Source: Aquatica leii (taxonomy: Eukaryota; Arthropoda; Insecta; Coleoptera; Lampyridae). From it: a stretch of DNA of 64,000 bases. The stretch lies in assembly GCA_035610365.1 (NCBI GenBank), contig CM069436.1:35843117-35907116 (forward strand), given 5' to 3'. Shown piece after piece: positions 1-11,378 of this stretch. Position 1 is the first letter of the stretch; every line of letters starts with the position of its first letter. The notes under the pieces were generated by a model. That model was not told where the DNA came from. It saw only the letters and a program-made list of their open reading frames with translations, and made no database searches. Both the position numbers and the translations under genes were made by a program.

Positions 1-530
1 AATTTTTAGGTTCTTTTGTGCTATTAAGTACTTTATTTGTGTTGAATTGTGCCGAAAACATGTATACAACAATTGAAAAAATAAATATAAACAATAATTT
101 GTGCAATGTTATGCCATTAAAACAAACTCAATATTGTTTCCTAGATAGACGATCAAAAAACTCAAACACAAAACATCAAATAACTATTATTACAACGCTT
201 TTATCAAATCTGTTCAAACAGTACTAATTAAGCAGAATGCTGGATTGTGCTAAACGAGTAAAATAACTATTTCCTACGACGCTTGGTCAGCGAGTTTGGC
301 TGCCTAATAAATGTTTTGAAAATGCCATGTTCAAAAGAAAAAGTACCATTTACATTAAAGAATTTCCATATGCACACGCCAATAAATTCGTCAGTTACTG
401 AAACCCCTTTGTAACTTATTCTAATTGAAAAATTGACAATTGGACAATTTTCCTTATATTATAGTATTATCACTTACAGCTTCCCTGTCACCACAGGTAA
501 GTATATATTTTAAGTCAACATCTTTAATTG
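1..530. other. AT-rich non-coding stretch
   Basis: I see no gene, RNA or repeat that I can support here. The only open frame is short and of low complexity, with Asn, Ile and Thr dominating, and it has no recognisable motif. Confidence 0.5.
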
Positions 531-741
531 ATTAAATTATTTTTTGGGTAAATGGTGTATATTTATTTAGAAATACAATTGCTAGCTTTCGAACTTTGTC
601 TAAGTTCTTCGTCAGGCAAAAATTAAATTAATTTGATAAATTAATTTAATTTTTGCCTGACGAAGAACTTAGACAAAGTTCGAAAGCTAGCAATTGTATT
701 TCTAAATAAATATACACCATTTACCCAAAAAATAATTTAAT
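531..741. repeat. Near-perfect 211 bp palindrome (fold-back element)
   Basis: Bases 531-634 are the reverse complement of 638-741, around a 3-base centre (GAT, 635-637). The arms are about 104 bp and I saw no mismatch by eye. Each arm, read outward, contains CTGACGA, then a GAACTT/AAGTTC hairpin, then GAAAG. That order resembles a hammerhead ribozyme core, with one extra A before stem II. Penelope-like element ends are known to carry such ribozymes, so this could be two inverted copies of such an end. No coding region accompanies it and no convincing target duplication was seen. Confidence 0.85.
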
Positions 742-1599
742 AATGTTTTATGGTGAAAGTTTTATGTCTAAAATCTTTAATTGAATTTTCCATTTTTCAG
801 CGTGTTTTTAGCACGAGGAAATTTGAATATTAACGACCTATGTGCTGGGATTAATTGGGAATTCCCGATATAAAATGAAGTAGAATGTTATAACATTTAC
901 AATAAAAATTTTAGAAACTTATTAGAAAAGTATGTGTTTATTGGGTCTATCGGCATTAAAGAGTATTTACCTATAAAAAATTAATTATTTTGTATTGGTT
1001 TCTAATGGAATAGCATACAAATTCTATACGTATTTTTCTATGGAATTTCAATAGTTACGAGTAATTCCTAGGATAAAAACCTATATAAAAACTTATTGAA
1101 TCCAATTAAATAAAATCGTATTAGTTTCTATGTGGCATTTTTCATAGTATTTCATAGTACAGTCAGTATAATGACAGAGGCGACACACGATGTCATACTT
1201 TTTATTAGTTGATGAAGTCACGTGGTAAAATCCGCTATAAAAGTGCTTATTATTTGTTTGTTTACATTTAAGTTGACATTAAATTGTGCACTATTTTATA
1301 ATTTTGTTTGTAATTAGTGTATAACCATGTAAGTATTTTGAGAATGGTTTTACTTAAAATTGTAACAATAATGTGTTTTTCAGGTAGTCTGGGTATATTC
1401 AATTGATTTTCTATTAACAACGTACAATTTGTTTTAAACAGATTTCAAAATTTATTTTTGTTTATGCATAAACGTAATTGATTCCATGCTACGTATTTAT
1501 CAAAATCTTTAGATATAAGCTACGTGTTTAATGCAAGTTATTCATTTAATTCAGTCTTTTACTAATACAAAAACAGATTTATTTTTGAATCTTTGATCG
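742..1599. other. Non-coding stretch before the pogo-like element
   Basis: AT-rich sequence with no open frame of interest and no recognisable RNA. Nothing here can be assigned. Confidence 0.45.
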
Positions 1600-1601
1600 T
1601 A

Positions 1602-4398
1602 GGGTAAGATGGCAGTCAGTGGGGAATGCCGGTCACTCCCATATCTAACATTCCCGCAATAATTGCACAAAAGTAAGTAACTTAATTATCAAGCACCGCC
1701 ATTTCCAATCACACGCAACACGTATTAGAACCGTTTAAGAGATTAGGTGTATTTTGTTATAGAAAATTGGAAATTTCAATGAAAGATAAGTTTACGATAA
1801 TTTATACCAATCAATATTTCTCTAATTGTCATTTGTTGCAAATTTATTAGTGTTTCATATGTGCTTGTTGGATTTTATGAAAGTTATTTACGTTCTTAGT
1901 AATCAACATAAGAACATGTTTGAGTGCATTTGGGGTTATGGAAACCATTAGAACTGACCGCTATTACCCCATATGAAAATATATCAGAATTATTAACTTA
2001 AATTTTAATATTTGATTTCTATTGAATTAATGACTCGACTTCATATTTTTTATTTTGTTCTTAGATACCGCGCCACAGACAAAGAACAACCAATAAGGCA
2101 AAATGGACTAAAGAAGACCTAGAAAAGGCCAGAGAAGCTGTACGAAATAGGGATTTTATACAGTTAGCTTCGAAGAAGTTTAGCATACCCTTCAGAACTC
2201 TGCAAAAACGAATCAAGAAGAATTTCCTGTTACTAGACCTTCTCTAGGAAGGCATTCTACGTTTTCACCAGAAGAAGAGTAGGATATGTCTGAAAACATA
2301 AAACTTCTAGCTAAACTATTTTATGGTCTCAATTAACTCCAAGTTCGCAGTGCAGCTTACGTTTATGTTGAGAAAAATAGTATTAAGCATAACGTTAACA
2401 AGGAAAAGAAGCTAACAAGCAAATATTAGTTGTATGGCTTATTGAAGATAAATCTTACAATAACCATCCGTCAACCCGAAGCAACCAGCATTAATCGCGT
2501 GACAGCATTCGTTAGAGAGGCGGCTAACTTGTTCTTCAAACATTTGGAAGACGTTATGAAGAAATACCAGTTCACTGCATCAAAAGTGTACAACCGGTGT
2601 CACCACCGTGCAAGAGCCTGGTACAATCATTGCCGAAAAAGGACAGAGTAGAGTAGGGTCAGTTACCAGCTATGAAAGAGGAAAAAAGATAACTGTCATT
2701 TGTGCAGTATCCGCTTCAGGATCCTACATACCTCATATGTTTATTCATCCAAGAAAGAGAATGCCACTTCAGTTCTGCACAAATGGACCAACTAAAGCTA
2801 TTTATGAGTGCTCCAAAAATGGCTGGACAAATGCAAAATTGTTTTTGATATGGCTTAAATATTTCGTGAAGTTTGCCAAACTGTCTGTTAATTAGCCTAT
2901 TCTTCTCATATTGGATAACCATTACAGCCACGCGTCTTTGAAAGCATATACCTTCTGTAGACAAAACTGCATTGTTGTGCTCTCCATTACACCGCACACC
3001 TCGCACAGAATACATGCTCTAGATATTGCATTCTATGGACCCTTTCAGGAAGAAGTGCGATTTATTCAGAAAAAAGTCGTGCCTTACAAAAAATTACTCA
3101 CTATGATGTGGCTTCTCTATTTAACACAGCCTACTGTGACGTGACTATAATCCAAAGAGGAGTGTCTGGATTTAGGGCATCTAGAATTTATCCCATAAAT
3201 CCAAATGTTTTTGGAGAAAAAGATTTCTTGGCTTCAAATTATCTGCCCGGAAACGACACTGTTACTGTGACTTCCACAGCAAACGTCGTAGCCCAAATTT
3301 AAACAATACCTGATCCTGATGTAAATAATTTGCCTGGAATTAGTGCCCACGTATCTGTGCATCTTCCTAAAACTACAAGTCAACTTCCAGAATATAACAA
3401 TATTATGACGCAAAGTACAATTATATTGTCTCCACTGCCACTTCCCATAGCAACCAAGAAACGTATAACTACCAATCAACATTCCGCCATCTTCACATCA
3501 ACACCTATGAAAAATATATTAGAGAACGAGGAAAAAAAAATAGAAAAGAAAAACTTTTAAAAGCGAGCAAGAATACTGACAAGAAAAATGACAAGAAAAC
3601 TACAGACATCGCCATTAAAAGAATATACAACATGAAACCAAAACCCGTCTCAGATTTTTCTTCTTTAGACGAAGAAGTTTTGGTTCCCAAGAGGAAGAAA
3701 ATTGTTTTTACGGGGAAGAAAATTCAAACAAAATCTCCTAAGTCAAGCACAACAAAAGAACAGGATGTGGAAAATGTATGACAATGACAGCAACGATGAT
3801 ATTCCTCCTGCACATAAAGAAATATGTTTCATCTGTTATGAGTTTGGAATAAACGAAGTGAGGTATAGATGTCAAGGTTGCGGCAAGTAAGATCATAAAA
3901 ATTGCAGTGGTGCCGATTCTGCTAATAACTATATATGCGATTATTGTGAAAGAAACAGAAGAGTCCTCAAACGCCTTGATTTATAAATTTTAATGTTTTT
4001 TTTTCAAATGAAATTAAAGAAAAGGAAGATTCCTCAAACGTACCTTATTGATTTGTAGATTTTAATGTTTTTTTTAAATAAAAATAGTTTTTGTTCCAAT
4101 AAAATAAAAGTGCGATTTTATAGATTTATTCTATAAATAATTACTATATGTTGGAAGCAAATTTTGTAGTGTTTTTGAATGACCGGTAATACTCCAATCG
4201 GTAACCGCCGCAGGGAAATGCCGGCCAATGAAAGGTTTGAAAAAATTAGAAACGCTGAATAGATTGAAAATTTATGAAACTTATTTTTAAAGTTAACTAA
4301 GTAGACTACATAATCAAGCAGTTTATTTTGCCGTAGGTATTTAAAATAAAGAATTATTCGATTAGCGCTTAAGTGACTGCCATTCCCTTTTTTTACCC
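1602..4398 (+). mobile_element. Decayed pogo-like (Tc1/mariner superfamily) DNA transposon
   Basis: The element is bounded by imperfect terminal inverted repeats. The left end reads GGGTAAGATGGCAGTCA at 1602-1618. The right end, on the minus strand, begins GGGTAA and regains the same GGCAGTCA block after a short purine-rich insertion. TA dinucleotides flank both ends (1600-1601 and 4399-4400), as expected for the TA target of this superfamily. Sub-terminal blocks resembling AATGCCGG also recur near 1625 and 4218. Inside is one broken transposase gene on the plus strand. At 2.8 kb the length fits a full pogo-like element. The frameshifts and stops make it non-autonomous today. Confidence 0.75.
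2065..3986 (+). pseudogene. pogo-like transposase with C-terminal zinc finger (broken)
   Basis: Conceptual translation in several frames gives, in order: an N-terminal psq/CENP-B type helix-turn-helix (about 2085-2220, with RTTNKAKWTKEDL and FSIPFRTLQKRIKK); a DDE_1 catalytic core (2600-3070) with SGSYIPHMFIHPRKRM and LDNHYSHASL, which carries the second catalytic Asp, and PHTSHRIHALD; and a C-terminal cysteine-rich PHD-like finger (3819-3950) with CFICYEFG and CQGCG. The first catalytic Asp, normally in a YNVDETG-like motif, is missing: near 2595 the frame jumps from KVYN to VTTVQEPG. There are several other frameshifts and stops. The start is uncertain because the first codon of the conserved region is ATA, and it is preceded by a TTCTTAG that looks like a 3' splice site. 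The enzyme family catalyses cut-and-paste transposition in the nucleus; this copy cannot. Confidence 0.8.
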
Positions 4399-4681
4399 TA
4401 TATAGTTTTGATTTTGAAATTAGCCTCTTCATGACGGATTGGGCGGAGCTAAGTCATACGTATCAGCACTGTTATTCCTAGAAAAGCGATACGCTATCTA
4501 ATGGTGTTTTTGATAAGCAGAAGTAGTTCCACAAACACTACTTCATTTTTGTATTTAATAAAAATTATTCTGCAACGGTTTTTAATTACTGCTTATTTTA
4601 CGAGAGATAAATGATAATTGAATCATTGACTGACATTATTTAATATTAAATTACATTTTACGTCCCAGTAATTCATACTTT

Positions 4682-4826
4682 TGTAGTGGACTTAATTTTG
4701 AATTTAAATCTAGCGCCACAACTAAGGAAAGCATCCCTTTTCAAAACTGCAAAACAAGGTACAGCCACGAGACAAGGGCAATCGGGTTACACCTTTCCAG
4801 TTAAACGTATCGCTTCCGCTTATTTG
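4682..4826 (+). repeat. Left LTR fragment of Gypsy copy 1
   Basis: It begins TGTAGTGGACTTAATTTTGA and aligns by eye with 8083-8232 through a shared end near CGCTTCCG. After about 145 bp it stops matching and reverse-transcriptase coding sequence begins, so the LTR is truncated on its right side. Confidence 0.65.
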
Positions 4827-5735
4827 CTACAGCAAGGGATTGGCAAGCCATCCAGCAGTCCACGGTCTAGCGGAGATTACCGTCGTCTTAATTCTATTAT
4901 AGTGCCCGGCCGTTACCCAATTTAGTGCGAGCATGTCATCAAATCCCAGTAGCAGAAAAGGACATCCAGAAAACCGCAATATCTACGCCATTTGGATTAT
5001 TCATGCCGTTCGCATTACGTAACGCCGTGCACACGTTTCAAGGTTTCATAAACACGGTGTTACGAAGACCAGAATTTTGTTATTGCTAAATCGACGATAT
5101 TCTAGTGGCTTCCGCCAACAAACAAAAGCACCAAAAACACATAGAAATCGTCTTCCAACGGCAGGACACCTACGGTATTGCGGTAAACCCCACCAAGTGC
5201 GTACTAGGAGTCAAACAATTAGAATACTTAGGCTATCTCATCTCTGATAAAAAGACAATGCCTTTGCATTCCAACGGCGAGATAATTCCTAACATAAAGA
5301 AATCTACGAGCATTGTAAAACTTGGACGTTTTTGAAGGTTATAAATTTTTAAAGACAATTTATCAAAAACGCTGCAAAAATCAAGCAATTTTGAACAGCT
5401 ACTGAAAGGATAGCAAGCATAACGACAAAAGAGTAATCAAATGGATTTAAAAAGCAGAAGAAACATTTGTGTTATGTAAAAGCAGTCAGGCAAATGCAGC
5501 ATCCCTTGCGCATCCGTCCAAATAATAGACATTTACCGTTAATCATTGATGCATCCGATTACGCGGTAGATGTAGTGATAGAACAATTACAAACTAATAA
5601 ATGGCAACCATATGCCTTTTTTTTCAAAAAACTAAGTGAGGCGCAGCGAAAATACAATGCCTACAATCGAGAGCTATACGCAATATGCGCCGCAATGAAG
5701 AATTTTAGGAGCATAATCGAGAAACGTCATGTAAT
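4827..5735 (+). pseudogene. Ty3/Gypsy reverse transcriptase and RNase H (broken)
   Basis: The translation starts inside the RT palm/fingers with SGDYRRLNSIIVPGRYPI (about 4870-4922). After frame changes it gives AISTPFGLFMPFALRNAVHT, then IDDILVAS (5092-5115), the catalytic YxDD box with the preceding aromatic codon turned into a stop. CVLGVKQLEYLGYLIS follows. RNase H appears at 5500-5735 with LIIDASDYAVDVVIEQL and the later YNRELYAI motif. Several stops and a low-complexity interruption near 5335-5470 break it. The family copies retroelement RNA into DNA in cytoplasmic particles; this copy is inactive. Confidence 0.8.
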
Positions 5736-5794
5736 AATAAAAAAACTGGTGTGTTACAAATTAAATTATCTAATAAACTGTTAATGTTAGAAAC

Positions 5795-6033
5795 TTTTTA
5801 TTTGAATAAATTGTTAGGAAAAATAACTCTATATAGAAACTGTAAAAATAATTCGAATAATTTACAGACGTACTAAATTATATAAGAAAAACTGTTAAAA
5901 ATGGCAGATACACCTACTTCCGGTTTCTTTATCAAACCCATCTTTTGGCAAAGCAAAGAGAAAAAAAAGCCGGCTCCGTATTAAATTTCAAGTTACTAGG
6001 ACTTTTGATTCGAGAGTTATCGTGGGTACATCC
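5795..6033 (+). repeat. Dispersed repeat, copy 1 of 2
   Basis: About 240 bp closely matching 6252-6492. Both contain AATAAATTGTTAGGA, GAAAAACTGTTAAAAAT, ACTTCCGGTTTCTTTATC and GAGAGTTATCGTGGGTACAT. I do not recognise the family. Together with its partner it sits in the gap between RNase H and integrase of the dead Gypsy copy, so it arrived after that element. Confidence 0.75.
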
Positions 6034-6159
6034 AAAGATAATTTAAATAAGAGGCAACACTGCGTGTATAAACAAGTAAAAAGAATATAAAGAAAAATTG
6101 TTATTTTTGAACGTATCTTCCTTTCCCTTCAAGATATAACATTTTTTTCAAAAAAAAAA

Positions 6160-6188
6160 ATCGTCGCAGGCAGGATTCGAACCTACGA
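6160..6188 (-). other. tRNA-like T-arm / B-box remnant
   Basis: On the minus strand the sequence reads GTAGGTTCGAATCCTGCC followed by TGCGACGA and a run of T. This is the layout of a tRNA T-arm, 3' acceptor strand and pol III terminator. I found no matching 5' acceptor strand, D-arm or anticodon arm about 70 bases upstream, so it is not a complete tRNA. It could be a tRNA fragment or part of a tRNA-derived SINE. Confidence 0.4.
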
Positions 6189-6251
6189 TTATATATGGAA
6201 TTCACTTTAAATTATAAATCGAATAACTAATAAACTGTTAACATTAGAAAA

Positions 6252-6492
6252 AAAATTATTTGAATAAATTGTTAGGAAGAATTAAATCGATAAGAAACTG
6301 TAAAAATAATTCGAGTAATTTACATACGTACAAAATTATATAAGAAAAACTGTTAAAAATAGCGGATACACCCACTTCCGGTTTCTTTATCAGACTTTTA
6401 AAAGAACCGAGAGAATATGAAAAGCCAGCTTCATACCAAATTTTAAGTTACTAGAACTTTTGGTTCGAGAGTTATCGTGGGTACATTTTTAC
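6252..6492 (+). repeat. Dispersed repeat, copy 2 of 2
   Basis: Partner of 5795-6033 in the same orientation. It is followed directly by a CA-rich simple repeat (about 6487-6535), and then by a short tail with the hairpin TACTTTCC..GGAAAGTA near 6623-6645. This may mark the 3' end of the repeat unit. Confidence 0.75.
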
Positions 6493-6859
6493 ACACAGAC
6501 GCACACACACAGACCCACACACAAACACAATTTTTTTTGTCAAAAATACATTTTTCTGATTCAGGAGACCTTGAAACCTAAAATTATGAAATAAAATTTT
6601 TTTGAAAACAAATTGCGATCGCTATACTTTCCTTATAGGAAAGTAAAAAGGATCCCAAGCCGCTAACATTCGCGTTCCAGCCAAAATCAGTTTACCACAA
6701 ACATTATTTTTATAGCAATTTACCACTGTAGTGTGATATCTCTACAGGCAACATTCGTTCGTACATTCCTAAAACATTACATCGACGAATTTTTAACGCA
6801 ACCTATAATTTAGCACAAGCAAAAGATCTGCATTGAGATAGCTAACAAAAAATTTGTTT

Positions 6860-8047
6860 GACCATCAATGCGGAAAGACATTACCGAATGGGAACGGACT
6901 TGTATTCCATGTCAACGATCAAAAGTACAGCGACATACAAAATTGTCTATCGGTCATTTTCCAGTAACTAGCAACTGATTTCAGCAGATACATATAGAGA
7001 TTATGAGACCATTGACTGCTTTTTGCAGTTTCCGTTATTGCCTAACAATGGTAGACCGATTCTCTGGGTGACCCGAAGCAACTATGTTAACCGATATACC
7101 CAGCGAGTTCGTAGCTACAGCATTTTTTGAAACATAAATTTCTCGTTTTGGAGTCCCTAATTCTAATAATACGGATCAAGAGCGCGAATTCGAATCTGCT
7201 CTTTTGTCTTCAGTAACTAATATGTTGGGGACAAAACAAACAAGAACGACAGCATACAACCCAATAAGCAACGTAATGCTAGAACGCTGGCACAGAACGT
7301 TAAAGGTTGCGATTATGTGTCACCAAACTGAAAAATGAACCGCCGTTTTACCAACGGTACTATTTGGCCTCCGCACAACATTTAATGAGGATTTAAAAAG
7401 TTCTCCAGCACAAATTAACATTAAACCTGCCCGGAGAATTTTTCATCAGCGAAAACGAAGTCAGCAATGATCCATCCATCCAACTTTCGACACAAACCTA
7501 CGTGAACACATACGACAGCTGCGATCGACTCCAGCAACGCACCATGGAAAACAACAAATATTCGTTCAGCCTGAACTATCAAAGTGCAGACATGTTTTCC
7601 TAAAAGGCCTAACACATTAGCAGGCCGTCGCTCCGGCGGCCTGCAAAGTTTTGGTCGGTACAGGCGACTAGAGAAGTAAACACGACAATACAAATCGACC
7701 CAATTTTTTTGACCACACAGGCAGTCTGAATCGTCTACACACACAGTTCTGAACTGTACAGGCCACAGGACCGACGGCCTGCTAATGTATAGGGCCCATA
7801 AGGGATAACTCGGTCCGAGGTCGGCGTCCGGATGACCGCTAAAATTTATCAAGTAAAAGTCAACACCAAGTTAAAAAATATATCTGTAGACAGATTGAAG
7901 CCCGCCTTTCTAACAGCATCGGACTGCGACAAATTAAGGTTTGTAACTGAGGGTAGTGACACTTCAATTGGAATCCCGTTAACGCTGCAGGTAACGGAAA
8001 CAAAGTCGGAACGAGCAGTGAAGTTACCAGTTGGTTTAGACCTTTGA
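6860..8047 (+). pseudogene. Ty3/Gypsy integrase (broken)
   Basis: About 6895-7330 translates in one main frame with stops into an integrase zinc-finger tail and catalytic core: CIPCQRSKVQRHTK (second half of the HHCC finger), then FRYCLTMVDRFSG (first catalytic Asp region), then NNTDQEREFESAL (second Asp) and NPISNVMLERWHRTLK (Glu). The C-terminal part is at 7832-7920 and ends in KNISVDRLKPAFL, typical of the integrase C-terminus of this Gypsy group. The 400 bases between are degraded. The family inserts the cDNA into the chromosome; here it is non-functional. Confidence 0.8.
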
Positions 8048-8082
8048 ATAAATTCGACATGTTCTCACTCGACAAAGGGTGA

Positions 8083-8240
8083 TGTAGCGGATTGAATTTT
8101 AAATTTAAATCTAGCGCCAATAAATAAAGAAAAGCTCCGTTCTCAAAAAACTACAAGACAAAGTACAGCCACCAGCCAAGGGCATTCCAGTTCCGCCTTT
8201 CTAGTTAAACGCATCGCTTCCGATTATATTTTATTTATCT
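8083..8240 (+). repeat. Right LTR remnant of Gypsy copy 1
   Basis: It begins TGTAGCGGATTGAATTTT just after a short purine run (AAAGGG) that could be the polypurine tract, and it aligns with the left fragment at 4682. The true right end is not visible, because only 145 bp of the left LTR survives for comparison. Confidence 0.6.
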
Positions 8241-8578
8241 GTAATTATTTTCTTAAATAATTGTTTAATTTATAATTAAATATTTGTTTTGGTGTTGTTT
8301 ATTTTGATTGACGACAGACACGTTAAACTTCTGTAAAATTTGTAGTTGCTACAATACGATGAGATAATCTACTTTTTGTTGTTGTTACAGTAAGAATAAT
8401 AAGTTGATTGCACATTTGCACTAGACTATGTTACAGGCGCGTTTTTAAACTATATAGGAGTTCGGTGCAAGCCCCGTACGAGGCCGCAAGAGGGCGAGCG
8501 AAGTGAGCAGTATATGCCCGCCTCTGATGAAATTTTTTTTTAAACGGGGCGTGGCCAACGGAATTACCTAAACTTTGA
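8241..8578. other. Non-coding stretch between Gypsy copy 1 and hAT copy 1
   Basis: AT-rich sequence followed by a GC-rich block (about 8455-8515) with GCAAGCCCCGTACGAGGCCG. The GC-rich block may belong to the end of the neighbouring hAT element, because TCGGTGCAA occurs here and in inverted form near 11885. No gene seen. Confidence 0.4.
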
Positions 8579-11378
8579 TCAAAGGAGGAAGACTATAAAA
8601 AGCCATGTGCGATAATGATTAATGAAGGACGGGTAACAACCCTGCTCCCAAAAATTATTTATAAAATGAGAAAAAAAAGAGAAAGAGCAAACAATACCAA
8701 ATTCACTAAAAATATATTTCTTTTTTTTACAAACGAACCCCTCGTCTAACTTTAGCTGACACAATTTTTTTAACATTTCTTCTATACTTAAATTATTCAG
8801 GGTATCTTTTTCTATTGCAAGTAACGTCAAATCAGATGTCCTAACTTGTGTCAATGTGCTCCTTAAGTGAGTTTTGATCTGCGCAATACGCTAAAAGATC
8901 TCTCGGCACTTGATATTCCTATAGGAAGAGTTATAAACATCCGAAAAACTAATTCTAGGTTAGGAAAAATATCTACAATTTTTTAATCTAGTAGATATTC
9001 CAAATAGCCCAATACAGCCCTTTCAAAACAAGCAGCACTACTTGAAGAGTACAAGTTTTGAAACTGTAACATTTCTTCTATTAACGAAGGGGAAATAAAC
9101 TTAAATTTTTCACTTAATATTGCACAATTCTTAAGTCTTTTCTTGTACTTGCCTTCAAATAAATTGGATTTAAAAAACTGAATAATTCCGTAAACTCTTC
9201 TAAATCTTTAATCCTATCGGACATTTCGTTGATCATTGCATCCAGGGTTACGTTAATAACATTAACTTTAAATTTTATTTTAGGATCTGCAATAGGTTCG
9301 TCTCTTCCGGCTTCATCGTAAAACTTTTTTATTTTTCGAATTCTATCCCGTTTCAGATACATATTCTCTTCGTTCTCTTCGATCCCATTGAATCCATTTT
9401 GACTTGGAGTGTTCAAAAAGTTGTTGAAAATAAGTGTCACTTCTTAATGACGCAAGCTTATTGTTACATTTTTCATGTACAAAACGACTTGAAATAAATT
9501 AATATCATTTTTTTGTGTCATCTTTGATGTAACATCAACAGCTTGCAGAACATCGTTCCAAAAAATTAAAGTCATCAAAAAGTCAAATGTGAAGGTATTC
9601 AAAATACCTGCATCCGTTGACAATTCTTAATAGTGGTGTTTTATATCTATAATTTTTTCTAAACATCCAATCACTGATATAAAATTTTGTAATAAAGCAC
9701 TTGTCGCTTTTGTTCTTGGTGACCACCTGGTATTGGATAAGCTTTTGAGCGTGCCTATTCGTTCTTCTTCTAGCAGCATTTTATTTTCATCTTCACTGTC
9801 TTCCGTTTGCAGTTCCGAAAACATTCGATAATCCTTACAAGATTCTTTTAGCATAGCCCATCGGCGTTGCGGAGAATCAGAAAAAAACCGGTATCATTTT
9901 TGCACATTTCCAAAAAAAATTAATGTTTCTTTTGAAGCACTTTTTTTAGCCGCATGGCTTAATACTAAGTTCAACTGAATGGTGGGCAGTGAACGTAGGG
10001 TGCAAAGGCTTCATAATTGTCCTTTTTCAAAGCTTTGCGTAATAGAGTGTGGACACCTTTTTCAACACCACTCATCACACTAGCTCCATCATAAGCTTGT
10101 CCAACCATATTTTCCGTATTTAGATTGTGACGTTTGAATGTATTTAATAACAACGACACGTATCCCGGAGCATCATGTTTTTCCAAATTTAAAAATTCCA
10201 AAAATACCTCTTTTATTGCAACAGTATTATTTAAATTATCCAAATGAACATAACGAATAAGTAAAACTACTTAGTCTGTTTTTGATGTCAGTAGTACTGT
10301 CAACAATAACCGTCCAAAAAACAGCTTTTTGTATCTCCTCTAACAAGATATTTCTGGTGGTAACTGGAAGTAGTCCAATTTGTTCATCCATTATTGTAGT
10401 ACTTAAATATTTTATTTTCATTTCAGTCTCTAAATGTTGCTGCAATTGGGGATGTCTTGAAAAAATATTTATAAAAGTTAAGTGTACACCTCATTCGGCA
10501 CGATTTATGTCACTAGAATGGCCTCTTAAAGGTAATGCCAAAGATGTAATTGTTCGGAAAAGATCAAATTGCACCGTAAGAACTTCTTTCCATCTCTTCT
10601 GTTCTGCGTCATATTGTTTTGTAAGCGATGCATCAACTGACTTTTCTTTTAAATACGCTCGTATTCCTGTTGTCGCCGTTAGATGTAATTTACTGCGTGA
10701 ATGTTCGTGGATTCTGGTAGATAAATGTCCCTAATAATTCCACAGAACTATATGTTCCTTTCCAAATAACCAACACGTACGTATGACAGTAAGCTACATC
10801 CATTTAGGGTGAATATGCAAACCACCATCGGTTACGTTTTTCACCTAAGCTGTTTTTAAAAACGTAATATTTTTCCGAAAAACTATGGTTTTTGGATGTA
10901 GGATAAGATATGCCTTGTGGTTGGCAAGCACCTAAACGTACCAAGTCTATTTTTCTTCTTTCGGTGAGTATTTCGTTTTTAAATAAAGCATAGTCCGAAG
11001 GAAAGGGTTGTACAAAAGGTTTTTGCTAGGTTTCGGTTTACCGGTCGTTTTTTTCGGTTGTTGTCGTTAATTGATCCAAAGATTCTAAAGATGCAGGTGG
11101 CAATCAGGAACATTTTGCAATAGACAGCTTTGCCTTTCATTTTCTGATCCTGAGTCTGTAGTTACTGAATCAGAGTCGGATCTAACGTCAGAAGAAATTA
11201 TTTCATTTACAATGGCACCAGAGGTAGAAGCTGAATGTGAAACGGCAAAAAAATCAGGCATTTTCTTAAATTTTTTTGCAGCATCTTCTCGCTGTTTTCT
11301 TTTGGCCTTAATTCGTTTTTCAGCGCCCGCTTTATGTTTATAAATTGATTTATTCTCGAAAGTAAAAAGATATTGCAA
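8579..11378 (-). pseudogene. hAT-superfamily transposase, ZMYM1-like (broken, copy 1)
   Basis: Read on the minus strand from 11378 down, the pieces give: a basic N-terminus (KHKAGAEKRIKAKRKQREDA) ahead of the expected TTF-type zinc finger, which is degraded; a region near 10700-10450 resembling the linker KRWKEVLTV; VFWTVIVDSTTDI (about 10320), the first catalytic Asp region; NMVGQAYDGASVMSG (about 10100), a strongly conserved hAT motif; SLSNTRWSPRTKATSAL (about 9730); and the C-terminal dimerisation segment IKTHLRSTLTQVRTSDLTLL (about 8870). At least six frameshifts and stops separate the parts. The family performs cut-and-paste transposition with 8 bp target duplications. The ends of the element are not resolved. 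Confidence 0.8.

Larger units (their letters stand above)
4682..8240 (+). mobile_element. Decayed Ty3/Gypsy retrotransposon (copy 1)
   Basis: A related sequence block starting TGTAG[TC]GGA and containing AAATTTAAATCTAGCGCCA occurs at 4682 and again at 8083. I read these as the remains of the two LTRs. Between them, on the plus strand, lie pieces of reverse transcriptase, RNase H and integrase in the usual Ty3/Gypsy order. gag and protease are missing: the left LTR fragment runs straight into the RT. A block of unrelated repeats (about 5760-6650) interrupts the element between RNase H and integrase. There are many stops, so this is an old, dead copy, clearly different from the young Gypsy element further right. 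Confidence 0.75.

Noticed and set aside
6160-6240. Complete tRNA gene
   Set aside because: Only the T-arm, 3' acceptor strand and T-run are present; no pairing 5' acceptor strand or anticodon arm.
10282-10734. 150-codon plus-strand open frame
   Set aside because: It is the antisense shadow of hAT copy 1, whose minus-strand motifs are recognisable through the same interval.
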